64,000 nucleotides of DNA from Pseudoscleropodium purum (taxonomy: Eukaryota > Streptophyta > Bryopsida > Hypnales > Brachytheciaceae): assembly GCA_963969395.1 (NCBI GenBank), contig OZ017795.1, forward strand, positions 11,284,001 through 11,348,000. The letters are read 5' to 3'. Under the pieces are notes generated by a model. That model saw nothing but the letters and a program-made list of their open reading frames with translations, searched no databases and had not been told where the DNA came from. Both the position numbers and the translations under genes were made by a program. Within the stretch, counting starts at the first letter, position 1. Each line of letters starts with the position of its first letter. Of this stretch, positions 36,453-48,726 are shown piece by piece.

Positions 36453-37252
36453 ACATGGGGCATACTAGTATAAGTTAACTAGGATATAGCATCTCTTGTT
36501 ATCAAGGGATGTAGTCTAGGAGTCATTTCGTAGCAACTAACAAACCCCTTTTATATATACCAAATTACCAATCACTTAGTGTTTAAAGTTATTTCTTCTT
36601 CTCTTTTTAAAAACTATGTTAAACATTAGACAATGAATGTCAACTCTAAGTTCCACTATTAACTATATGAAGATGCGAAAAAGTAATATAGGATCATTAG
36701 TAGATCTTACAATTAGAAGCATAACTTCAATCATGGGTAATTCTACCTTATATGGTGTAGAAGCACAAAGTGAACCCTTTAAGGACAAGCAATTCATCAT
36801 TTTGTTATGTCTATTTTGATAAACCATATTGTAGAAAGCATAATTGAAACAAAAGAGGTCTTTCAATATCATTGGATCAAGCAGGGAATATTACATGTGG
36901 CAGTTAAAAATAATAATAATTTCAACAAGTTAGAATTCCCAATAGAACTCTTCAAAACTCATCTAAAAAACATGAGTCAGACCAAAAGATGGTCTCCATT
37001 GTCCTCAACCCTAAATCAATGCTGAGTACACAAAGTGTAGACTTTCTTTATTACAGTAGAATCAAAGAATACACCTATTGGTCCAAAAATTGAATCATAT
37101 ATATATTTGATTGAGTATCTATTATCACCAAGGTGATGTCCTTTGGAACTGATAACATGGCAAGTGTTGCTTGCAATTGCACTAACTTAACCTTGTAAGG
37201 CCGCCACATACACTAAGTGTCCAATGGATGATGGAGAATTCCTCTAGATACA

Positions 37253-37412
37253 GGACAAAAGTGCGACTATTCATCCTCCATGTTTTGTTGTGAAAAGGGA
37301 ACTTCTTCTACAGTAGTTTGACTTCCAATGAATACTTTTCCATTTTTTTAAGCGATTGATTCCCACGGTATTAGAAAATGACGATTTCAGTGGAGACCAG
37401 CCCGTCCTTACA
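37253..37412. repeat. Dispersed repeat, copy 2 (partner at 6863-7010)
   Basis: Begins GGACAAAAGTGCGACTATTC and is collinear with the copy near 6.9 kb for about 150 bp, then diverges; see that entry. Confidence 0.6.
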
Positions 37413-38378
37413 GGGTTAACCACCAGATTTGTGATCTCTAATCAACCACTAGACTTGACTTTCTGATGCAGCCCATGTCACAGGCAACCACTGGCAGGAC
37501 ATCCAATCTTAACTTACTTTCCATCTGCGCAGGCAAGAAACTTGACTTCGGCCACCTGGATGCAACCCTTCTTTTGTGGCTAAATAATATCAATAGATTT
37601 TTGACAATTGTTTGAATGGGTCTGGCTTGCTACAAGCCTTAATATAAGGCGGAAGATGCAATTATTTTAACCTGGAGTTAATGAAAATTTGTCGTACATC
37701 TCTACAGTAGAGTTTGTATTGTAGCCTCCAAAACACCACAAAACCTTTTACCAAAAAGAAATCAGAAGTGATAGCCTCGACCAAAATTCTTGGAGCCATC
37801 TCAACAGAAAAAATGAAAGAAGAAGAAGATAAAAACAAAGCAACGATGTTATCAGAGGCTCTGTCTCCGTCGCACTAGAATCGTGGAACTAGAAACGTGG
37901 AACCAGAACGGCGACAAAAGAACAATGTCTCTCTTTGTATTTTGTTTATTCTTTGAAGTGACTCCGTTTTCGAGTAAGTGATAACTACTCAAACTTCCTC
38001 ACAGTAGTTTCTTGCAATAGTTTCAATCTGCGCAAGTGCACAGCCTCCTCCCCTTCGCTCCAGAGTCGATAAACGGCATGCGGGACACCAGACTCCACAG
38101 ATGTGGACTCATGAGGCATTGCTGGACATCACAGGAACCCGGATGAACGTCAGTGGTCTCAGGATTTTCATAATTATTTACTCCACAGCAAAAAAGTTTT
38201 AGTTGAAAACATGCATGAACTGTTTGGGTTCCTGAAAGTCTTACACAGATCCTAATTGGTAAAGTCATGAACACTCCCTTCATGTGAGCTTGTGCTGTTG
38301 TGCACAGGCCTTAGAGATTTGTCACATGCATGTCACGGTAATAACAAATGGTGGACACATGGGCGTTAAGGAAAATGC

Positions 38379-38386
38379 ATATAAGT
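38379..38386 (+). promoter_or_regulatory. Possible TATA box of the CCR/DFR-like gene
   Basis: CATATAAG lies about 270 bp before the ATG. The intervening 5' sequence holds short direct repeats (GAGCCAGACAGCTAG at about 38572 and 38630; CTAGCTCTTCCATTT at about 38585 and 38615) which would fall in the leader. Confidence 0.3.
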
Positions 38387-38650
38387 TGTGACTCCTTTCT
38401 GATCGAGCTCATTGTCCTTTGCACACACCCTCATGTTCCACACTTTCTGGCTGATTCCTGACAGAGCCATCTGTTTGAGTACGTTTCCTAATGCAGCCTT
38501 CGATCGATCCAGTGCTGTTGTTCATTTCTTCATCTGCTGTCTGTTCAGCCTTGCTAGCTGTCTGCTAGACTTGAGCCAGACAGCTAGCTCTTCCATTTCA
38601 GCTTGCTAGCTATCTAGCTCTTCCATTTTGAGCCAGACAGCTAGTGAGTC

Positions 38651-41600
38651 ATGTCGACAACAGAGACCCTCCAACATGAAAGTTTCAGTGCTCCAGGTCA
38701 TGACTCCTCCAATGTCGTAGCATTCCATCACAACACTAGTGAAGCTCCAGAAGTGAAAGAGCAATGTGGAGAGGAATTCATGTGTAACGAGGAAAGCAAA
38801 GCGCAAATCCATGAACTGGTGGACCAAGACCTGGTTGAATCAAGTCGAGCTCGTTGGACTAACCACGTTGCAGAAGTGAACACACAATGGGAGGAAGTGC
38901 AGCACTGCAATTCCAGAATTGCGCAGACTTCCCACCAGTCAGACATGGGAGCTAGACTTTCAAGTGGATCTGCTCGTGAAAATCTTCGAGAGTATTGTGA
39001 AAATCTGCATCCGGGGATACCAGAGTGTCTGCACATGTTTTCTGAAACTGGATTAAGCTTGAAGAAGCCCTGTTGTGTGGCCGTCATAGGTGCAGGAGGA
39101 TTCATTGCTTCCTGGATCGTTAAGTTGCTTCTTCAGCGCGGTTTTTATGTGCGAGGAACTCTTCGTCATCTAGGTAATGTCAATTTCGTTAAAGTGGTGA
39201 TATTTCCGTGTCCCCAGTTTGACATTTACATTAGTTGGTTCTGTCTAGATATGCAAATTAATATAAAAGTTGCATTTCATCCACAGCATTGTGCGCTGCT
39301 AAGCTAGGATTTCAATTCCACCCCCATCTTCCGCCTAGCTCCTTAAATCTTTTCATTTCTTTCCTTGGTTGAAGTTCCACTTGTGCATTGTTTATGGAAT
39401 GGCGTCAAATTAACGAAATTGTCGTCAGGTGGCATTTCAAACGGATCAAACCCATGTCCATTCTAGATCCGAAATTTTTGAAGCATCGTCAAACAGGGTC
39501 CTAAAATTCTGATACTGGTGTACACAAGAAACGTCAGATTCGTTACTTTGGAGCTATTCGGAGTTCCAACATTGTGACATTCAATTGCTCAAACTCTGAA
39601 AAGGATTGTAATAGGCTCCGGTTTCAGGGTGCAAGTTCTGAAAAGTGCCAATGTAGTGAATTATTGTCGAGTTCACGAAATTGGGATAGAGGATATTGTT
39701 TGCGTCATTTTTGAGCATTTTCAGTAATGCGTAGCAGTGCGATTTCATACAAGAGTCGGACTTTATTGCGACCAAATTTTTACCACTATGTACACATTTC
39801 TTATACAATCATTAAAAGCGGGGAAGTTGAAGACCAATCTCATGTCTCTAACTATTTTAGTCAGCCTCTACCTTAATATGGAAACATTAGAAGAAAAATT
39901 TGCTAATATGTTCCATGGATTTCACTTAATTGCCAAGAAGCCGACCATCCATTTGACATAGGCGTCTCACACATGTCAGGATTCTAAGTCTGCCAACATG
40001 TTAATTTTCTGTCGTCACGCAATATCAAAGTTCTCCAAAGGGTACGCAGTACGTACTGAATACTGGGACCTTGAAAGTCTAGGTGTATGACTATGCTTTT
40101 TTTTCTTCTAATCGGTTAACTTTGATTATTCTCAGATGATGAGAACACAGCGCATCTGAGAAGTTTGGAAGGTGCGAGTGAGAGGTTGGAGCTCCTGAGG
40201 GCCAACATTCTGCACCTGCCTAGCCTGGTGGGTGTTGTAGAAGGTTGTGATGGCGTGTTTCACACAGCGTGTCCTGTCCTTCCTACAATTTCAGACCCTG
40301 AAGTGAGCATTCTAGCCCTTCATCTCAAATGTATCTCAAATGTCACATGCTTTCTAAGTGCCCATCGCTTCTAGTTTAACAGTTTATTCTTTCATGATTT
40401 TTAAATTTAACCTCAAAAATTGCCAACATGGCAGATTTCAGTGATATTGTCAAGTTCGGTGTTCATTGTCTAATTGGATGATCAATTTCGTTATCTAATT
40501 GGATGATCAATTAGACAATGAATTAATTGTAATAATTGATCATACCAGAGTGTCTGCACATGTTGTCTGCACAATGTTTACAATCAATTCATTGTCTAAT
40601 TGGATGATCAATTTCGTTAAATTGGCAATATTCCACCAAAAATTGTGACATATATCTAGGACAGGAACGGATTAATGTTCTGAAAGGTACCTAATTATTG
40701 GAGTACTGCCGATTTAACAAACTAACATTCTGATAGGCTAGTCAGAAGAGGATCTTCACATTTTTTATTGCCAAGAATGAATTAGCATTATGTCCGCTAA
40801 TGTTCGACTGCCGGGAGACTCGAGAGCATTATTTGGTTCACATTGTAAGCAGCTTAAGGACATTGATGGACTGATCACTCAGGCACAGATGCTGAGACCG
40901 GCAGTGGAAGGCACAATGAATGTGTTAAGGGCGTGTGCACAAGCTCACGTGAAGCGAGTGGTCATGACTTCGTCAATTGGAACTGTGTACATGAATCCCA
41001 ACAATTCACCGGCGCAAGTATTTGATGAGAATTACTGGTCAGATGAAAACTACCTCAAGGATACCAAGGTACAACCACCAAGCTCTGATCATCTCATTTC
41101 CGCTAGTGAGGGTTTCCTTTCAAACTAAAGTAGAAGTGGAATTAGAGGAACTTGTGATTTCTTATGGTGGATATACTGTAATATAGTCAATTTCGTTAAA
41201 ATTGGCGGTATTCCATGCGTCAAGGATTGTGACATTCATCTACACAAAGATTTAAACTAAAAACTAAAAACGATCTGGTATAGATTTACGTTTCAGGCCT
41301 CGCACCTTTGAAACTGCCAAAGTCGTGAAACTTTGTCAATTGACGCAATTGACGTTAAAAGTGTAACTTAATGCTCCATATAAAAATGCAAGGTTGGGAA
41401 AGAGGATTAACCAATGCATCAAAATTTATATGTATATATAGGTTGATACAATTTCACAGGTCGTGAAATGCATAATACAATCTCAGAAGCCTACAATATG
41501 ATAAAAAGGGATTTTGAAAATAGGAGGGATAAAAAATATGATAAGAATGAAATAACTTAGAACTCTTATAATACAATGTAAATAGAGTTGGGTTGACCAA

Positions 41601-43836
41601 GTCAGTGAGTGCCACAACTGAATTGCAGGAGTGGTATTGCTTGGCCAAACTTATGGCGGAGAGAACTGCTTGGGACTACGCAAACTCACATAACGTAAAT
41701 TTGGTGACCATATGTCCGGGTGTCACACTGGGAACCATGTTGCAGCCTCGCATCAACCAAAGTTCAATCCATATTCTCAAATACCTCAATGGTATGTGAA
41801 GCTAAACTCCTTATCCATGGTCAATATCGTTAAATTGGAGGTCAATTCCATAAGCCAAAGATTGCACATGACATTCATCTGCACAAAGCTTTATTAAAGA
41901 TATATATATAGATTTACGTTTCAAGATATTTTATTCGAATCATGCTTACAGAACTTGTTTAGAAGTCCAACGAAGTTCATAAATAGATGAGTTGATATTG
42001 GTAGCAAGGATTGATATCGAAGACTAGATGAGGTCCGTAACTGTTTACCTTCGACCTGTACTTTTATGATTGGCTTGTTAACCACTCACCGAAGTGTCTT
42101 CATGCCTGGAGGCTTATTAATTAATCCCTCCAAAATCTACATTTCAACAAGCTGCAGGATTCTGTGCTTTCATGAATGACTTCATTCTTTCCTTTTATCT
42201 CCAGGTTCGACAAAAACATATGCAAATCTCTGCCAGGCCTATGTTGATGTGGAGGACGCTGCTGAAGCCCATGTTTTAGCATTCGTGACACCAACAGCGA
42301 AGGGGAGATATCTTTGTTGCAAGTGGTCTCGGCACCGCGGCCAAGTAGTGCAGGCTCTTGCTCGCATGTGTCCCCAGTACCCAATCCCAACAAGGTGAAT
42401 TCACTGCTCCCGTTGCTCGGCATTTGCCTTGCATTCTTAATGATGTTGTCAAATATCCTCTCAAGCGTCCTTAGTGATCTTTAGCTTTCCTCATTATGCT
42501 TAAGCCATTGGACAATATGTCAATTTCGTTATACTGGCGCAATTCAGAGTGCCAAAATTTGTTACATTCAACTGCACAAAGCGCTGAAAACTAGGACTGG
42601 TATAGATCTACTTTTCACAAGGTTTGCCTCAAAAAGTGCCAAAGTTGTGAAACTTTACCAATTTAACAAAATTGACGTTACAGACGGAGCATTCTAAAGA
42701 ATCCTTGTTGACCACTCTTTTGAATTGGCATGAACAGGAATCCCTCGGACCTTATTTTGTAAAGTTTAGCATAATTTGAGCAAGCCACAGATATCTACTC
42801 AAATCGATGAGCCATTAACTTCACATGTGGGATTACGTCAGAATGATCGTATATGTGTTTCAAAGTCCCTAAATGTGGACAATGAACTTTGGAAACATAG
42901 TACCGGTGTAGGGCTCCAAATGAGCATTCAGAAAAATATTAATCTCGTGAAAGTTTGCCATTTTGTATATACTGAGAACTTCCAATTTCGTTTGATTAGA
43001 GACCCTCATTTAAGCATTTAAGAGACATAACATTCCTGAGAGTCCTTGTTGACCATTATCTGATCTGGCATGAAAAGGAATCCCTCATACCTTCTTTTGT
43101 AAAGCTCAGCTTCATTTGAGCAAATCAGAGCTAACATTCAAAGCAATGAGCCGTTAGCTTCCGTGCGGGAGTATGTCAGAGTGGTCACACTCGTGTTTCA
43201 AAATACCCAAATTGTGACTTGGAAATCCACACTGCTCAAAAAATAACCGGTAGTATCACACATACATGAGGTTCCAGTTGGGCAATCTCGTTGAATTTTC
43301 ACCACTTAATTGATAACATTTGGGAGCTTTAACTTCCCAACTTGATTACCTCTTGTTTGACATGATTCGGCTCTCCTTCTCTCTTAATTGGCACTATTTC
43401 CAAGACATGCCATGCCGTGCCATTAATTACTACTCCACACTGTTATGAATACATGGACTGCTGCAGGTGCAAAGACGAGGGTGAACCCCAGAAAGTCACT
43501 CTCGATTTCTGCAACCAGAAGGTGGAACAGCTGGGACTGCAATTCACGTCCTTCGACCAAACCTTGAGAAACGCTGTATCCAGTTTGCAAGCCAAAGGAA
43601 TCCTCCACAGTCAACCCACCATCTTCAATGTCACGGAGAATCCCGCTCAATCAAGCAAGTGCACTGGCACTGGCTCCAATAGTGATTCCACGGTTCCAAC
43701 GGCCAACGCTGTCCACTTCCTCAGCAATGTCGTCGTTCCAGCAGACACCCAGCTTGTATCACTACGAAGCTTATCACAGTCAGATCATGAGGCTCATCAG
43801 AATGCAAGCATTGGACTGATCCAAACTTTGATTTGA
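38651..43836 (+). CDS. CCR/DFR-like NAD(P)H-dependent reductase with N- and C-terminal extensions, six exons
   Basis: Exons 38651-39173, 40136-40302, 40883-41068, 41629-41791, 42205-42394 and 43467-43836 join in frame at GT/AG sites to 532 residues. The core (about 142-457) is an extended short-chain dehydrogenase of the cinnamoyl-CoA reductase / dihydroflavonol reductase type: Rossmann loop [10 protein letters not shown] (146-155), RGTLRH cofactor strand (168-173), [15 protein letters not shown], then the catalytic Ser in MTSSIG (260/261) and YxxxK as Tyr295-Lys299. The canonical CCR signature NWYCYGK reads EWYCLAK, so activity on cinnamoyl-CoA is not assured. A ~140-residue acidic/polar N-terminal extension and ~75 extra C-terminal residues have no motif I know; the family is usually about 320-340 residues. 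The ATG at 38651 opens the frame; a shorter start inside exon 1 (such as Met99) cannot be excluded. Confidence 0.9.
39179..39245. mobile_element. Intronic TIR repeat, intron 1 copy a (partial)
   Basis: Begins GTCAATTTCGTTAAAGTGG only 5 bp after the exon 1 donor and continues into TTTGACATTTACATT, the family's second block. The right end is missing. Confidence 0.5.
39533..39685. mobile_element. Intronic TIR repeat, intron 1 copy b
   Basis: GTCAGATTCGTTACTTTGG, then CATTGTGACATTCAATTGCTC, AAACTCTGAAAAGG, AAAAGTGCCAATGTAGTGAA and a right end TCACGAAATTGG. Same block order as the intron 3 and 5 copies. Confidence 0.65.
40464..40618. repeat. 29-bp exact repeat with an inverted relative, intron 2
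   Basis: The same 29 bp, beginning CATTGTCTAATTGGATGATC, occurs at 40464-40492 and 40590-40618. A near reverse complement lies between them (40496-40520). The second unit overlaps the left end of the intronic TIR repeat. A 23-bp copy of exon 1 sequence also sits between them (40542-40564). Confidence 0.85.
40607..40726. mobile_element. Intronic TIR repeat, intron 2 copy
   Basis: Left end TCAATTTCGTTAAATTGGC, then AATTGTGACAT, TTCTGAAAGG and a right end CGATTTAACAAACTAAC, the complement of the left end. Confidence 0.65.
41186..41354. mobile_element. Intronic TIR repeat, intron 3 copy
   Basis: GTCAATTTCGTTAAAATTGG to CAATTGACGCAATTGAC, with the internal blocks ATTGTGACATTCATCTACAC, GGTATAGATTTACGTTTCA and GTGAAACTTTGTCAATT. 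About 170 bp, non-coding. Confidence 0.7.
41821..41926. mobile_element. Intronic TIR repeat, intron 4 copy (right end lost)
   Basis: TCAATATCGTTAAATTGGAG, then GACATTCATCTGCACAAAGC and AGATTTACGTTTCA. The right arm is absent. Confidence 0.6.
42519..42676. mobile_element. Intronic TIR repeat, intron 5 copy (most complete)
   Basis: Left GTCAATTTCGTTATACTGG; right end on the minus strand GTCAATTTTGTTAAATTGG. Inside are TTACATTCAACTGCACAAAG, GGTATAGATCTAC and AAAGTGCCAAAGTTGTGAAA. At 158 bp with clear inverted ends it defines the family as MITE-like. The target duplication is uncertain. Confidence 0.75.
42682..43252. repeat. Direct duplication within intron 5
   Basis: Units about 42682-42910 and 43022-43252 (offset 341) share TCCTTGTTGACCA, GGCATGAA-AGGAATCCCTC, TTTTGTAAAG, TTTGAGCAA and GTGTTTCAAA. 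Strong divergence marks it as old. Confidence 0.8.
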
Positions 43837-44436
43837 ACTTCATTTGTTTCAAAAAGGGAAAAAAACTTTGAATTGAACGTAACTTACGTGGGTTTTGATT
43901 TGGTATTGATATCCCACGGTTCCATGGTTTCATTGATTAGGAAACCAGTGGGCTGTTTGAGAATGTCAAACATTTGCAGTCAAGAGTGCTCTGGAGACGA
44001 TAATCTCGTTGACGAAACCACATTTAGTTGTTCATTATCAAGGAACGGTAATGTTTACTTTGTTGAAGTTTATTTCAACGGGGGAAAAAAAAACCATAAG
44101 TAATCTCAATGCAGGAGAGTTTCGCCGTCGTGGCATGTTTCAATTGGTTAAGGAGTGGTGGCTGTAAGGAGAGGTGGATGAAGACTGATAATGTTTGCTG
44201 CTTGCTTGTGCAAATTTTTCAGCATGGTGGGTGTGAAGTAGAAATTTCATTGGTTTGCTAGTGAGAGAAATATGAGAGAAATCTTTAATACTACCAACTG
44301 GTATTAACTTAGTGAGTGAGGATCTACTTAACATAATTTAAATGTAGGAGAGTTTTGATGTTGTGGCATGTTTTGATTGGTTAAGTAATCAAAGAATTCA
44401 AACAATGTAACTTTCTTACATTGAGATTATGTAGTT
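43837..44436. other. 3' flank of the CCR/DFR-like gene, with a direct repeat
   Basis: AGGAGAGTTT then TGGCATGTTT-ATTGGTTAAG occurs at about 44114 and again at 44345. No polyadenylation signal stands out and no further gene is seen. Confidence 0.5.
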
Positions 44437-44559
44437 GGTAATTGCAAAGTAGGCCAAGTCATAAAAAAAATCATAGGTCAATACAAACCTTGCTACTTCC
44501 GACTCAGTAGATCCTAGTTTGTGTTTATTTTTTATAACTTTACCTACTTTGCAATTACC
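44437..44559. mobile_element. 123-bp foldback MITE
   Basis: GGTAATTGCAAAGTAGG at the left and its exact complement at the right (CCTACTTTGCAATTACC), with similarity continuing into AAGT-ATAAAAAA for about 32 bp. The arms fill half of the element. TA dinucleotides lie near both ends, compatible with a Stowaway-like target, but this is not certain. Confidence 0.75.
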
Positions 44560-47500
44560 TAATTTACCACCACAACCTAGAGATAAAGCCAATTGTGAGA
44601 CCAATGAACAAGAAATTTATGGGATGACTAAGCTTTTTGCCCTTCTTTTCAAATGTCAATAGATAGTTCTCCATGGTCATTCAATTATTGCCTAAGCTTA
44701 GCCATTTAATTTAATTAAAAAAAAACTTATTTTGTTGGCATTCTAGTCATTTTTTTTAAATTTGCAAAAGCAATTGGTAAAAAAATCAACAAATAAAATT
44801 ATCACTTAGTTCAAATACTGAGCTAAAGGCAATTGACCAATTCAATGTAGTTTGCATACTAATTCAACATTGATTACTACGTTAAATTTAAAAAAATCAT
44901 TTCAAATTCTAGTTTGAAAGCAACCTTAAGTATTCCAAGCAAGAAAATATTAAAAAAATAAGATGAATGATATGAAAACAACACCCTCAAACAATACAAC
45001 AACATTTAAAAACATCTAAACAACACTCTAAAACATCAAATTCACATAAGAAAAACACTCAATAATGTATCCTTGGTAGAATTTCAACCTAACTTAGCCT
45101 TTCTCCATTAGAAGGCCAAAAATTTTCACTTCATCACATTTAGATGAAGTGGGATTTGCTTTGAAGTTCTCTTGAAAAGAAATCAAAATATTTTAGTAGC
45201 CAAAATTATATTGAAGATTATAAAACCAAAGTATCATATTCATCCTTCATACTAGGGTGTCCACTGAGATGTTTTTCAAGATAAGAATACAAATACCTCC
45301 ACTTAGTTGAATTTCACCATAACTTAGCAGCAAGAATCAATATGTGATCAAAATCCTCATATGACCCTTCTATAGCCATCCTTGACTACGCTTTCAAGAT
45401 GTTTTGTAATTAAGTGCATCCCAAACTTTCAAACAACAAATTTCAATGTCATATCAATGAATGCCACATTTAATTACTTTTGGACTTTCAAAGTCTAGAA
45501 TTAATAATAGAAAAAATATTCATGAAGAGATGATGAAAAACATTAGGAAATCAATACAAAACATCAAGAAATCTATACAAAACATCAAGAAATCTATACA
45601 AAACATCAAGAAATCTATACAAACATTTAGAGATATGAGTATGTTTTATTTATAATTTATTGAATAGTCTAGAATTATTTAAATATGGCATATGATTGAT
45701 TGAATTGGTATTGAGTTGAAATTTAGATGGTCTTGAAAATTCCATTGAATAAAAACATCTTGATTTAGTGCTTTTCAAATTCACAATATCTTGGCACTAT
45801 TTCAATTTATTTCTTATCAATACTATTTCCATCACCCTTGATAATGCACTAAATTAGTACCTTTGACTTGAAAGAATTAAAAATGTACTAACTACTATTA
45901 ATTCAATCATACATTGAGATTGTAACATCAAAACAACTTATTATTGCCTATTAGTTACTTTGAGGTTGAAAACTTATTGAATCAATTTTGATGAAGAAAC
46001 TCATAAGGCATTTGAATTTTCTAAAAATATTCCTTGAACAAATCTAATCTCATTTTGGTTCAAAACTTGAAGGTGTTTATAAAATAAGTGCCATCCTCAC
46101 TAAATGATTCAAAAGCACTTGAATGGTCTGTAGAATGCTTTGAACATCAAGAATTATGTAAGGATAAAAAAAAATTCTATCATGGTTGCTCCTTGATTTA
46201 GTAACCTAGGATCTTGCAATTTGCTAAGTGAGCTAGGAGAATAGAACCAACCTACTAAAAGTGAATACCTAGAACATCTTTATACATTTGAAAGAATTTT
46301 AAATCCTTTACGATTAGATTTGTACTTCATTTCTTAAAGATACTTTGAAAATCAATTATAGTTGCCTATAAAAGGCCAATCTAGGTTTACTAGGTGCCTT
46401 CATCTATATGACACCTCTATAGTGGAGTTTTTTTTAATTTTTGGATAAATAGTTATGTGGGCTTTCTTTCAAGAAGATTTTAAGTTTAATGGATTTGAAT
46501 TGAAAGAGGCCAATTTCTAGTATACAATTTTAAATATGTACTTTTTGTATGCAATTTTTTGTATGTATTGGCTCTGCACAATGAATGAAATGAGGTTTTG
46601 AAAACATTGTGGCACTAATGTGTAGGGTCATCATTATAGTCTAGTATTTTTTGAACACATTTACCCCCTTTTCTTTCTAGAGGTTTGAAGTTGCCCTTTT
46701 TTATTGAGGAAATTGGGTATTTAATTGCATAGATATAAAGACATGAAGAACTTGTTCATATCAATTAATTAATTATCAACTTGTATATATATGCCTCATT
46801 GATTGCAAATAGAATAGAAGTTATAGTATTACACACTAATCTCAATCAAACCTTGCTAAAATTGATTATGAATTGTAACAAAATTGCACTAAGAGATCCA
46901 ACAATGCTATTTTGTGAGCTTTGGAGCATGAGCTCAAGAGCCTATGAGCCTCAAATTTTGGGGGAATTTTTTTGATGCAGACCTAAGACCGTGGATTAAA
47001 AAAAAATTGCAATTTTATAGTTTCAAAACATACAAAGTATAGTGTTAAGTACTTAGATAGCAAGCTATTTATACATTGTAGGCATAATTGATAAAATTTC
47101 ATTGTGGAATGCATTTCAATTTTGGTATTATTGAAGAGTATAGGTAATCCCTACAGGACCAAAGATCCCACATTAATTTTTTTTAAAATTTGGGACATGT
47201 GATTTGTCTTACAACGTACATTCAAGGAGTTGAAACCTTTTTTTTCAAATTCAATTTTACATTGAATTGTACAACTTTGATAAGGAAGAAGCACAAATAT
47301 TTGTTTAAACTGCAGAGATTTCTCAAAATTCTAGTGTTTCTAGACTAAGGGTCAAATGGATTTCAAATACTGAAAACATCAAACTGAATTGTACAAAGAT
47401 TACCAATAAGAGAAAAAACAGTGGCCCTTTTAGTCTTACCGATGTAATGAAAGCATCAAAATGCATATATAAAAGCATCCAAAGTACATAATAGAGATTA

Positions 47501-47799
47501 GAATCTTTGTACTACTCACATTCATAAGGAAAGTGATAATCTAAGGTTTCACTAGAGCATTCTATCATACTCTTATATTTCACAGATTGCCTTGGTCATT
47601 GTCAAAAGTTATATGTTCTAGCTAAGTTTTTAAAAATTCTCTTAGAATTTGTAGCGTAACCCTTGAGATAGAAAAGCTCCACTTTGATTAGAATTTTTCG
47701 TTTTTTCCTACTGTAGATTCCGTGAAGGAAATCTTGAAAGATTATTTTAGGTGCCAAAATTTGGCAACAATTGCTAAAGTTGGTCCAAGACTAAACTAG
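44560..47799. other. AT-rich intergenic DNA, no gene seen
   Basis: Apart from the tandem repeat at 45547-45625 I see no supported gene, RNA or element. Confidence 0.5.
45547..45625. repeat. 21-bp tandem repeat, nearly four units
   Basis: Unit ACATCAAGAAATCTATACAA plus one base. The period is a multiple of three, so a + frame reads KSIQNIK repeats, but the short ORF around it has no other gene-like property. Confidence 0.9.
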
Positions 47800-48726
47800 T
47801 TTAACCCCTAAAGGACCAAGGCTTTTTTTTGCCAAAAAACACTCAAAACTGTCAATTTACAGCAAATTTTTTTTACAAATTAAAAAAAAAAATTAACATC
47901 TAATTGTATTATCTTATACCTAACTAGTACAAAAACATGTAAAAAAAATTTCAGAATTTTTGACTACACAAATTGCATAATATACGCATTTAAAATGGAA
48001 AAACAAATATTTTAGCATGTTGCAAGATTAGATTTTTTGAATTTGAACATTTTAAACTTTAATTTTTTGCACTACATAGTTTTGAGCTTCAAATATTTAT
48101 AATACAAAATTGAATTGAGAGTCTAGGAAAAATTCAAAATATTCAAAAAAATTGAATTTTTATACTTAAAAAAATTGTTAAATATAAGTAGGTACGAGAT
48201 AGAAGGAGAATCTAAATTATTAATATCTCTAAAATGGAATTAAAATGCACTAATTCCAGTGGTGAGATTGTTCTAGAAAGCAAGATAGACCATGTCGTCC
48301 ATGTAAAATGTTTTTTTGGGAAAAATTGTAAAAATTGCATTGAGAAATAAATCCTACAAGTTTGTTTTTTTAGAAGATGCTCTAATTGTCCAAAAAATAA
48401 GATTGTCCATAATTTTCTCATAAGAAATCCAATTGGAATGAATCTAAGCTTTACATGTATACAAAATACAATCTATGAGGAAAAAAAAAATTTATTTTAA
48501 ACTAAAATTTTTGAATTTTTTTTGCTACCTTCCGTTTCTTATTTTCAACTTATTTGGCCATAACTTTTTTTCCCAGGCATTGATTGAAAAAAAATTAATA
48601 TACCTATGAAGCTAATCAATTTTTCTATCTTCAAAAAAAGTTTCAAATACTTTGGTTTCAGCCTATAGGTACCTGCCCAAAATCCCATTTGTCCCCAGAA
48701 GGGACAATGGTCCTTTAGAGGTTAAA
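47800..48726. mobile_element. TIR-family element, copy D, with 5-bp flanking repeat
   Basis: Left end TTTAACCCCTAAAGGACC, right end on the minus strand TTTAACCTCTAAAGGACC. ACTAG flanks both sides (47795-47799 and 48727-48731). It shares CCAAAAAACACTCAAAACTG with copies B and F near the left end; the remaining 0.9 kb is AT-rich and non-coding. This is the best-preserved pair of termini in the family. Confidence 0.8.
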
